Assembly (NCBI RefSeq): GCF_014202215.1 | Contig: NZ_JACHGB010000001.1 | Coordinates: 248,001 to 312,000, forward strand | DNA from: Quisquiliibacterium transsilvanicum | GTDB lineage: Bacteria; Pseudomonadota; Gammaproteobacteria; Burkholderiales; Burkholderiaceae_E | Reading direction: 5' to 3' | DNA length: 64,000 bases | In this document: piece by piece, positions 1-6,417 of the stretch | How the letters are laid out: every line of letters begins with the position of its first letter | Position numbering within the stretch: position 1 is the first letter of the stretch | Notes under the pieces: model-generated | Told to the model about the DNA's origin: nothing | Database searches by the model: none | What the model saw: the letters and a program-made list of their open reading frames with translations, nothing else | Translations under genes and position numbers: made by a program

Positions 1-333
1 CACGTCGGCCCCCGGATGTCCGAGGCCACGATCCACAATGGCGTCGTCTACCTTGCCGGGCAGGTGGCCGGCGATCCGTCGCAGGACGCGGCTGGACAGA
101 CCCGCCAGGTGCTGGCGGCGATCGACGGGCTGCTCGCCGAGGCGGGCAGCGACAAGACGCGCATTCTCCAGGCCACCATCTTCCTCAAGTCGATCGGCGA
201 TTTTCGCGCGATGAACTCGGTGTGGGATACCTGGGTGCCGGCGGGCCAGACGCCGGCGCGCGCCACCGTCGAGGCCGGCCTGGCGCGGCCGGAGTACCTG
301 GTGGAGATCAAGGTCATCGCCGCGCAGAACTGA
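1..333 (+). CDS. RidA family (YjgF/YER057c/UK114) protein, 5' end cut by window edge
   Basis: RidA-type proteins deaminate reactive enamine/imine intermediates released by PLP enzymes in the cytoplasm. The reading frame is open from base 1 (residues HVGPR before the first Met), and HVGPRMSEA followed by HNGVVYLAGQVA is the usual family N-terminus, so the apparent ATG at 16 is internal and the true start lies upstream of the window. About 110 residues are visible out of a usual 115-130. The C-terminal part (PARATVEAGLARPEYLVEIKVIAA) carries the Arg and Glu that bind carboxylate ligands and the catalytic water in RidA. Tail to tail with the iron-binding protein gene, 24 bp apart. Family assignment is firm; whether it is the housekeeping RidA or a paralogue cannot be told. 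Confidence 0.9.
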   Translation, partial: HVGPRMSEATIHNGVVYLAGQVAGDPSQDAAGQTRQVLAAIDGLLAEAGSDKTRILQATIFLKSIGDFRAMNSVWDTWVPAGQTPARATVEAGLARPEYLVEIKVIAAQN

Positions 334-357
334 GCGCGGCGATGGGCCCCGCGAGGC

Positions 358-1398
358 TCAGCGCCAGCCGGCGCGGTCGATGATCTTGGCCGCGGTCACC
401 TGGCTGCGGCCGATCGAGCCGATCGGCAGCTGGTCGACCTTGAACTCGCCCAGCGAATCGAGTTCCGGGTTCTTCGCGGCGGCCGACTTGACCACCGGCC
501 ATTCGTTGTTGCCGCCGGCGAAGTAGGCCTGGGCCGAGTCGCCGGCCAGGTACTCGAGAAACTTCACCGCGGCAGCACGGTTCGGCGCGTGGCGGGCGAC
601 GCCGCCGCCGGACACGTTCACGTGGGTGCCCCAGCCGGACTGGTTCGGCATCACGATCCCCACCTTGTCCACCGCTTCGCGGTCGGCCGGCTTGTCGGAG
701 CGCATCATGCGCACGAAGTAGTACGTGTTGGTCAGCGCGACGCCGCATTCGCCGGTGGCCACGGCGCGGATCTGATCGGTGTCGCCGCCGCGCGGGCTGC
801 GCGCGAAGTTGGCGACCACGCCCCTGGCCCATTTTTCGGCTTCCGCCTCGCCGAGGTGTTCGGACACCGCGCCGATCAGCGACAGCATGTAGGGGTGCGC
901 CCCGGAGCGGGTGCATACCTGGCCCTTGAGCGCCGGCGACGCGAGGTCCTGGTAGTTGCGCACGTTCTCGGGCCTGATCGCCTTCTTGTTGTAGACGATG
1001 ACCCGGGCGCGGGTGGAGAAGCCGAACCACTGGCTGCCCTTGCCGTCGTCCTTGCTGCGCAGGAAAGCGGGCACGCGCTCCTGGAGCACGGCGGACTTGA
1101 CGGGCTGGAACAGGCCTTCGACCTCGGCCTTCCACAGCCGGGCCGCATCGACCAGCAGGATGACGTCCGCCGGGCTGTTGGCGCCCTCGTTGCGCAGGCG
1201 CTCGAGAATCGCCTCGTCGCCGGCCTCGATCCGGTTGATGCGGATGCCGGTGGTGCGGGTGAAGTCGGCGTACAGGGCCTCGTCGGTCTGGTAGTGCCGG
1301 GCCGAGTAGAGGTTCAGCTCCTTGTCCTGCGATATGGCGGGAGCGGCTGCGAACAGGGCGCCCGCTACCACGGCGACACCGGCGATCATGGATTTCAT
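358..1398 (-). CDS. Periplasmic Fe(3+) ABC transporter substrate-binding protein (FutA/FbpA type)
   Basis: A 346-aa periplasmic binding protein of the ferric-binding FutA/FbpA/AfuA group, which delivers Fe3+ to an inner-membrane ABC permease. It has a Sec signal peptide (hydrophobic residues 5-21, probable cleavage after AISQ), then LNLYSARHYQTDEALY, the family's first strand with the iron-ligand Tyr, and the tandem Tyr pair in ALTNTYYFVRMM that forms the ferric site. Length matches the family (about 335-350). No permease or ATPase gene lies next to it: the downstream neighbour is convergent ridA and the upstream neighbour is the NlpC/P60 gene, also on the minus strand but 182 bp away. It therefore looks monocistronic. 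A promoter with an overlapping inverted repeat lies upstream (separate entry). Confidence 0.92.
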   Translation of the reverse strand: MKSMIAGVAVVAGALFAAAPAISQDKELNLYSARHYQTDEALYADFTRTTGIRINRIEAGDEAILERLRNEGANSPADVILLVDAARLWKAEVEGLFQPVKSAVLQERVPAFLRSKDDGKGSQWFGFSTRARVIVYNKKAIRPENVRNYQDLASPALKGQVCTRSGAHPYMLSLIGAVSEHLGEAEAEKWARGVVANFARSPRGGDTDQIRAVATGECGVALTNTYYFVRMMRSDKPADREAVDKVGIVMPNQSGWGTHVNVSGGGVARHAPNRAAAVKFLEYLAGDSAQAYFAGGNNEWPVVKSAAAKNPELDSLGEFKVDQLPIGSIGRSQVTAAKIIDRAGWR

Positions 1399-1489
1399 CG
1401 TGTGGATCCTGTGAGTTCTGCTGGGACGGGCGGCCAGTCCGCTGCCACGGCCCCGCGGCCCACGACGTCTTGCTGGCTACCCTGGCGCG

Positions 1490-1537
1490 AGTCTAGGGGA
1501 ATCTTCATGGGAACGCAAATACGACGCGTTCGCATTC
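1490..1537 (-). promoter_or_regulatory. Putative promoter and overlapping operator of the iron-binding protein gene
   Basis: Reading the minus strand, TTGCGT (plus 1513-1518) is followed after 17 bp by TAGACT (1490-1495), leaving a leader of about 85 nt. The -35 sits inside an imperfect inverted repeat on the plus strand: GAACGCAAA (1511-1519), 9-bp spacer, TTCGCATTC (1529-1537), 7 of 9 positions pairing. A repressor bound there would block the -35. It does not match the AT-rich Fur box, so the regulator is not assigned. Confidence 0.4.
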
Positions 1538-1580
1538 CAAGTGACAATGCCATGCCTGCCAGAGGCGCCGTCCGGGCCGC

Positions 1581-2411
1581 TCAGTAGCCGGTGTCGAAGG
1601 GGAATGCGACGGGCCCCGCAACCTGGGGCTGTGTCCGCTGCGAGGGGACAGGGGCCGGGCCGAGGGCCTGGCGCGCGCCGGCCTGGGCGGTGTTGCGCGC
1701 CGGGTACACGCCAGCGGAGGCGATGCCGGCAGCGCCGGACGCGGCGCCCGCCACCGCCGAGGAAACCCCGGCCATGGCCGAGGAGACGCCCGCCATCGCC
1801 GACGAGACTCCCGCCGAGGCGGCGGAGAGGGCGGCCGCGCTAGGACCCAGGCCCGCTGCAGCAATGGCCGGCCCGGCGTCGCCGTCGTCGCCGGAGTCGA
1901 TCAGCCTGCGTCCGCCATTGAAGCGATTCGCCCAGTAACTGCCGGCGATGCGCTCGACGCGGACCTTGCCGCCGGACGAGGGCGCATGCACGAACCTGCC
2001 GTCGCCGATGTAGATGCCGACGTGCGAGAAGGCCCGGCGCAGCGTGTTGAAGAAGACCAGGTCGCCCGGTTGCAGCTCGCCGCGTCCGACCGGCGCTCCG
2101 GCACGGCTCATCTCCATCGCGCGACGCGGCAGGACCAGGCCTGCGGCATCCTCGAAGACGTGGCGTACCAGCCCGCTGCAGTCGAGCCCGGTCTCGGGGG
2201 CATTGCCGCCCCACTTGTAGGGGACGCCAAGCAGCCCCATCGCTCGCGAAACGAGCTGATCCGCGAGGCCCCGGGCCTCGACCGGCGCAGCCGTCTCGGC
2301 GATCGCGTCGGGCGGCGCTGCGAAGGCCGCCGCACAGGCCAGCAGCGCCGCCGTGAGCGCCCGCAGCGGAAGACGAAGGGCGTACGGGCGGGGCAGGGCA
2401 GGTGTCGGCAT
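1581..2411 (-). CDS. NlpC/P60 (C40) family cell-wall cysteine peptidase with C-terminal heptad repeats
   Basis: A secreted peptidoglycan hydrolase, likely cleaving gamma-D-Glu-diaminopimelate bonds. Residues 1-39 form a signal peptide (hydrophobic core about 16-32). The NlpC/P60 domain spans about 48-172 with the catalytic triad visible as Cys78 (LDCSGLV), His130 (FSHVGIYIGDG) and His142 (FVHAPSSGG). The tail after residue 180 is unusual: low-complexity Ala/Ser/Gly including three 7-aa copies of the type AGVSSAM, encoded by 21-bp tandem repeats at 1750-1812. It is moderately hydrophobic and could be a surface or membrane-associated segment. The gene starts at ATG 2411 only 9 bp from a good promoter. 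Family call is firm; the role of the tail is unknown. Confidence 0.9.
   Translation of the reverse strand: MPTPALPRPYALRLPLRALTAALLACAAAFAAPPDAIAETAAPVEARGLADQLVSRAMGLLGVPYKWGGNAPETGLDCSGLVRHVFEDAAGLVLPRRAMEMSRAGAPVGRGELQPGDLVFFNTLRRAFSHVGIYIGDGRFVHAPSSGGKVRVERIAGSYWANRFNGGRRLIDSGDDGDAGPAIAAAGLGPSAAALSAASAGVSSAMAGVSSAMAGVSSAVAGAASGAAGIASAGVYPARNTAQAGARQALGPAPVPSQRTQPQVAGPVAFPFDTGY
1750..1812 (-). repeat. Three 21-bp in-frame tandem repeats in the NlpC/P60 gene
   Basis: Units 1750-1770, 1771-1791 and 1792-1812 are about 75-85% identical and encode consecutive 7-residue blocks AGVSSAM/AGVSSAM/AGVSSAV. Being in frame, they can vary in copy number without breaking the gene. Confidence 0.7.
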
Positions 2412-2420
2412 CCGGCGCAG

Positions 2421-2448
2421 GTTATTCGAACTTTGACGGCAGTGTCAA
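2421..2448 (-). promoter_or_regulatory. Promoter of the NlpC/P60 gene with an overlapping inverted repeat
   Basis: On the minus strand a consensus -35 TTGACA (plus 2443-2448) is followed after 16 bp by AATAAC (2421-2426), 9 bp before the ATG, so the mRNA leader would be very short. TTTGAC-N6-GTCAAA (plus 2432-2449) is a perfect 6-bp-arm inverted repeat covering the -35, a possible operator. It is in the divergent spacer shared with prpE. Confidence 0.5.
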
Positions 2449-2587
2449 AAATCCTGACGAACGGGGTCGGGAACGGTCACAATCGGGCGTGGGCCGGGGC
2501 GGGCGGCCGCGGGGCGATGCAGGCATCCTTCCCCTCGCGAGCGCGTGCTTCGGCACGGTCGGCACACCTGAGCAACGGGGGAGACAA

Positions 2588-4477
2588 GTGGACCTGAAGA
2601 GCTTTCATCGCCGCTCCATCGAAGATCGCGGCGGCTTCTGGGCGGAGCAGGCTGGCCTGATCGAGTGGCACAAGCCGTTCGCCGCGGTGCTCGACTACTC
2701 GCGGCCGCCGTTCGCGCGCTGGTTCGTGGGAGGCGAGACCAACCTGTGCCACAACGCGATCGATCGCCACCTGCTCACGCAGCCCGATGCGCCCGCGCTG
2801 CATTTCGTGTCCACCGAGACCGGCGAGGAGCGCAGCTACAGCTTTGCCGAGCTGTATCGCGAGGTGGTGCGGATGGCGGCGATCATGCTCGCGCAAGGGG
2901 TCGGCCGTGGCGACCGCGTGCTGATCTACATGCCGATGATTCCCGAGGCGGCCTTCGCGATGCTGGCCTGCGCGCGGATCGGCGCCATCCACTCGGTGGT
3001 CTTCGGGGGCTTCGCGTCGCGCAGCCTGGCGAGCCGGATCGACGACGCCCGTCCCAGTCTGATCGTCTCCGCCGATGCGGGCTCGCGCAACGGCCGCGTG
3101 ATCGCCTACAAGCCGCTGCTCGACGAGGCGATCTCCCTCTGCGCGCACAAGCCCGAGCGGGTCCTGATGGTGGACCGCGGACTCGCGCCCTTCGCCAGCG
3201 TGCCCGGGCGCGACCTCGGCTACGCTGCGCTGCGCGAGGAGCACCTCGACGCCGACATCCCGGTGACCTGGCTGGAATCGAACGAGGTGAGCTACACGCT
3301 CTACACCTCGGGCACCACCGGCAACCCCAAGGGCGTGCAGCGCGACGTCGGCGGCTACGCGGTGGCGCTGGCCGCGTCGATGAAGCACATCTTCTGCGGC
3401 AATCCCGGCGAGACCTATTTCTGCACCAGCGACATCGGCTGGGTGGTCGGGCATTCCTACATCGTCTACGGGCCGCTGATCGCGGGAATGGCGACCATCC
3501 TCTACGAAGGCACTCCGATACGTCCCGATGCCGGCATCCTCTGGCGGCTGGTCGAGCGGCACCGCGTCTCGGTGATGTTCTCCGCGCCCACTGCGATCCG
3601 CGTGCTGAAGAAGCAGGATCCGGCCTGGCTGACGAAGTACGACACCTCGTCGCTGCGCGCGCTGTTCCTCGCCGGCGAGCCGCTGGACGAGCCGACGGCG
3701 CGCTGGATTTCCGAGGGCCTGGGCCGGCCGATCGTGGACAACTACTGGCAGACCGAGACCGGGTGGCCGATCCTGACGGTGGCCCACGGCATCGAGAAGA
3801 CGCCGACGCGCTTCGGCAGTCCGGGGATGGCGATGTACGGCTACGACGTGCGCCTGCTCCACGAGCAGACCGGCGAGGAGGTGGCCGCCAACCAGAAGGG
3901 GGTGGTGGCGATAGAGCCGCCGCTGCCGCCGGGGTGCATGCAGACGATCTGGGGCGATGACGAGCGCTTCGTCAAGACCTACTTCGAGACGATTCCCGGA
4001 CGGCTGGTCTACTCCACTTTCGACTGGGGGATCCGCGACCCTGATGGCTACTACTTCATTCTCGGCCGCACCGACGACGTGATCAACGTGGCCGGGCATC
4101 GCCTGGGCACCCGCGAGATCGAGGAGTCGCTGTCCAGCCATGAGGCACTCGCCGAGTGCGCGGTGGTGGGCGTCGCCGACCAGCTAAAGGGCCAGGTCGC
4201 GGTGGCCTTCGCAGTGCTGAAGGATCCGGCGCGGGCCGGCACGCCCGAGGCGCGCCAGGCGCTCGAGGGCGAGCTGATGGCCATCGTCGATCGCCAGCTC
4301 GGCGCGGTGGCGCGGCCGGCGCGGGTGCACTTCGTCGGCATGCTGCCGAAGACGCGCTCGGGCAAGGTGCTGCGGCGCTCCATCCAGGCGATCTGCGAGC
4401 GGCGTGATCCCGGCGATCTGACCACGATCGAGGACGCTTCGGCGCTCGACCAGGTGCGCGACGCGCTGGCGAGCTAG
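2588..4477 (+). CDS. prpE: Propionate--CoA ligase (propionyl-CoA synthetase)
   Basis: Converts propionate, ATP and CoA to propionyl-CoA via propionyl-AMP in the cytoplasm. The chosen GTG start (629 aa, beginning VDLKSFHRRSI) has a purine-rich Shine-Dalgarno just upstream (GGGGGAG ending at 2583); the frame extends further upstream but that part is not protein-like. Order: N-terminal ACAS_N motif (FWAEQAGLIEWHKPF), P-loop YTSGTTGNPKG, the PrpE-type YWQTETGWP, the hinge/adenylation GRTDDVINVAGHRLGT, and the C-terminal catalytic PKTRSGK with acylatable Lys593. The GWP after QTET distinguishes PrpE from acetyl-CoA synthetase (QTETGG), which is also present in this window. Monocistronic; it converges on srkA with the two stop codons sharing the bases CTAG at 4474-4477. 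Confidence 0.93.
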   Translation: MDLKSFHRRSIEDRGGFWAEQAGLIEWHKPFAAVLDYSRPPFARWFVGGETNLCHNAIDRHLLTQPDAPALHFVSTETGEERSYSFAELYREVVRMAAIMLAQGVGRGDRVLIYMPMIPEAAFAMLACARIGAIHSVVFGGFASRSLASRIDDARPSLIVSADAGSRNGRVIAYKPLLDEAISLCAHKPERVLMVDRGLAPFASVPGRDLGYAALREEHLDADIPVTWLESNEVSYTLYTSGTTGNPKGVQRDVGGYAVALAASMKHIFCGNPGETYFCTSDIGWVVGHSYIVYGPLIAGMATILYEGTPIRPDAGILWRLVERHRVSVMFSAPTAIRVLKKQDPAWLTKYDTSSLRALFLAGEPLDEPTARWISEGLGRPIVDNYWQTETGWPILTVAHGIEKTPTRFGSPGMAMYGYDVRLLHEQTGEEVAANQKGVVAIEPPLPPGCMQTIWGDDERFVKTYFETIPGRLVYSTFDWGIRDPDGYYFILGRTDDVINVAGHRLGTREIEESLSSHEALAECAVVGVADQLKGQVAVAFAVLKDPARAGTPEARQALEGELMAIVDRQLGAVARPARVHFVGMLPKTRSGKVLRRSIQAICERRDPGDLTTIEDASALDQVRDALAS

Positions 4478-5448
4478 GGCGTGAGCGGCGGCTCCGACAT
4501 CGCCGCCACCTGCTCGCGCAGCTCCAGGATGCGGTCCTGCCAGTAGCGGGCGGTGCCGAACCAGGGGAAGGCCGCGGGAAAGGCGGGGTCGTGCCAGCGC
4601 CTCGCGATCCACGCGGAGTAGTGGATCAGGCGCAGCGTGCGCAGCGGCTCGATCAGTCCGAGTTCGCTGCGGTCGAATTCTGCGAAGCGCTCATAGCCCG
4701 CGAGCACGTCCCGCAGCTGGCGGGACATCGCCTCGGCGTCGCCGGACAGCAGCATCCAAAGGTCCTGGATCGCGGGCCCGCTGCGCGCGTCGTCGAAGTC
4801 GACGAAGTGGGGACCGTCGTCGGTCCAGAGGATGTTGCCGGGATGGCAGTCGCCGTGCAGGCGCAGCCGGCGCATGGCCGGGCGCTGCGCGAACGCGGCG
4901 CGCACTGCGGCGAGCGCCTGGTCGACGATGCCGGACCACGCGGGGAGAAGGTCGTCCGGGATGCTGCCATGGGCGAGCAGCCAGCCGCGCGGCTCCTCGC
5001 CGAAGCTGGCCAGGTCCAGCGCCGGGCGTTCGATGAAGGGCCGGGTCGCGCCGACCGCGTGGATGCGGCCGATGAAGCGGCCCAGCCACTCCAGCACCGA
5101 CGGATCCTCGAGTTCGGGCGCGCGCCCGCCCCGGCGCGGGTAGAGCGCGAAACGGTAACCGGAGTGCGCATGCAGCGTGGCGCCGCCGATCTCGATCGGC
5201 GCCACGACGGGGATCTCCCGCGCGGCCAGCTCCGCGGTGTACGCATGTTCCTCGAGGATCTGCGCGTCGCTCCAGCGGTCCGGCCGGTAGAACTTGGCGA
5301 TCACCGTGCCGCCGTCCTCCAGCCAGGCCTGGTAGACGCGGTTCTCGAAGCTGTTGAGGGCGAGCAGCCGGCCGTCGGTGCGCAGCCCGACCCCATCGAT
5401 GGCGTCGAGCGTGCAGTCCGGGGTCAGCCCGGCATAGGGTTCGTCCAT
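4474..5448 (-). CDS. srkA: Stress-response serine/threonine kinase SrkA (YihE/RdoA)
   Basis: A 324-aa cytoplasmic kinase of the choline-kinase/APH fold (E. coli SrkA is 328 aa), which protects cells against envelope and oxidative death signals in E. coli. Visible motifs: LNSFENRVYQAWLEDG nucleotide-binding strands, catalytic loop LRLHGDCHPGNILW (about 197-210), and metal-binding VDFDDA. The C-terminal ARRWHDPAFP and WFGTARYWQDR segment is typical of the family. In E. coli srkA is co-transcribed with dsbA; here it is alone, divergent from a DUF218 gene by 39 bp and convergent with prpE. The -10 hexamer lies 6 nt before its ATG (separate entry). Confidence 0.92.
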   Translation of the reverse strand: MDEPYAGLTPDCTLDAIDGVGLRTDGRLLALNSFENRVYQAWLEDGGTVIAKFYRPDRWSDAQILEEHAYTAELAAREIPVVAPIEIGGATLHAHSGYRFALYPRRGGRAPELEDPSVLEWLGRFIGRIHAVGATRPFIERPALDLASFGEEPRGWLLAHGSIPDDLLPAWSGIVDQALAAVRAAFAQRPAMRRLRLHGDCHPGNILWTDDGPHFVDFDDARSGPAIQDLWMLLSGDAEAMSRQLRDVLAGYERFAEFDRSELGLIEPLRTLRLIHYSAWIARRWHDPAFPAAFPWFGTARYWQDRILELREQVAAMSEPPLTP

Positions 5449-5487
5449 CGGGGCATTCTATTCGACGTGCTCGCATAGAATCCGGCG
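5449..5487. promoter_or_regulatory. Overlapping divergent promoters for srkA (-) and the DUF218 gene (+), both apparently leaderless
   Basis: The 39-bp spacer holds TAGAAT twice, once per strand: minus-strand copy at 5455-5460 and plus-strand copy at 5476-5481. Each hexamer ends exactly 6 nt before the ATG it serves. Transcription normally starts about 7 nt after the -10, so both mRNAs would begin at or next to the AUG. Neither ATG has a Shine-Dalgarno. The -35 positions are poor and each lies over the other promoter's -10 side, so the two promoters should compete for polymerase. Confidence 0.5.
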
Positions 5488-6390
5488 ATGGATCTGGTCA
5501 GTCTCCGGTGGCTCCTCTCGAACCTGCTGCTGCCGCCTGCCGCGCCGCTGCTGCTCGCGGCGGCGGGGCTGGTGCTGCTGCTCACGGCGGGCGCACGGGG
5601 CGGCGCGGACGGCGGCGCACGGGGCGGCGCAGGGGGCGGCGCGCGCGGCCCGGACGGCGGCTTGCGGGGCGTGGCGGCGCGGGGCGGGTCGCGGGCGCGC
5701 GCCGGCCGGGTCCTGCTGGCGATCGGGCTGGCGTCAGCTTGGTTGACTTCGATGCCGCTGGGCGCACAGCTGATCGCCCGTTGGGTCGAGGGCGACCTGT
5801 CGGCGCTCACCGATGAGCGCCTGCGCGAGGAGCTCGCTGGCCCGAGGCCGCCCGGTGCGATCGTGATCCTGGCAGGCGGCGCCACCCACGACGAGCGCGA
5901 GCGCCCGCACCGCGATTCGGTCAACGCGCTGACGCTGCAGCGACTGGCGCAGGGCGCCCGGATTGCGAGGCTCACCGGGCTGCCGATGCTGCTGAGCGGC
6001 GGGCGCGCGCCGGACCGCGAATACGCCGAGGCCGCGCTCATGGCGCGCGTGCTCGAGGAGAGCCTGGGCCTTTCGGCGCGCTGGATCGAGGACACCTCAC
6101 GCGACACCGCGGGCAACGCCCGCCTGACGGCCGAGCGGCTGCGCGCGGCCGGCGTGGGCCGGATCGTGCTGGTCACGCAGGCCTATCACATGCGGCGCTC
6201 CCAGGCCGCGTTCGAGGCGGCCGGGCTCGAGGTGCTGGCGGCCCCGCACGGCTTCATGGGCGGCGTGAAGGTGGACGGCATCGGCAGCTTCCTGCCCAGC
6301 GCCGGCGCGGTGCGCACCAGCTGGCTGGCGCTGCACGAGGCGCTGGGGCTGGTCTGGTACCGGCTGCGCGGCCACGTCCAGCCCGGCTGA
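5488..6390 (+). CDS. YdcF/ElyC (DUF218) family envelope protein with Gly/Arg-rich linker
   Basis: A 300-aa member of the DUF218 family; ElyC in E. coli supports peptidoglycan and undecaprenyl-phosphate-linked processes. Two N-terminal membrane segments (about 8-34 and 73-92) precede a soluble domain with AIVILAGGAT, LLSGGRA, EDTSRDTAGNA and VLVTQAYHMRRSQAAFEAAGL, all family hallmarks. The stretch between the membrane segments (about 35-70) is a low-complexity run of Gly, Ala and Arg encoded by GC-only triplet-like repeats at about 5589-5700, longer than the usual short loop. The soluble domain should face the periplasm. The family is certain; the exact role is unproven. Confidence 0.85.
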   Translation: MDLVSLRWLLSNLLLPPAAPLLLAAAGLVLLLTAGARGGADGGARGGAGGGARGPDGGLRGVAARGGSRARAGRVLLAIGLASAWLTSMPLGAQLIARWVEGDLSALTDERLREELAGPRPPGAIVILAGGATHDERERPHRDSVNALTLQRLAQGARIARLTGLPMLLSGGRAPDREYAEAALMARVLEESLGLSARWIEDTSRDTAGNARLTAERLRAAGVGRIVLVTQAYHMRRSQAAFEAAGLEVLAAPHGFMGGVKVDGIGSFLPSAGAVRTSWLALHEALGLVWYRLRGHVQPG

Positions 6391-6405
6391 ACCGAGGACC
6401 CCCGA

Positions 6406-6417
6406 TAGAATCCGCCG
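6406..6417 (+). promoter_or_regulatory. -10 element placed for a leaderless transcript of the UMF1 transporter gene
   Basis: TAGAAT at 6406-6411 followed by 6 nt (CCGCCG) and the ATG, the same arrangement as at the srkA/DUF218 spacer. No Shine-Dalgarno at usable distance; a GAGGA lies about 19 nt before the ATG, too far. The gene could also be read through from the DUF218 gene 27 bp upstream. Confidence 0.45.

Noticed and set aside
1511-1537. Fur box upstream of the iron-binding protein
   Set aside because: The inverted repeat is GC-containing and lacks the GATAAT hexamers of Fur sites, so only an unassigned operator is reported.
2402-2587. N-terminal extension of PrpE from an upstream GTG
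   Set aside because: The 62 extra residues are not protein-like and cover the NlpC/P60 promoter; the GTG at 2588 has the ribosome binding site and conserved N-terminus.
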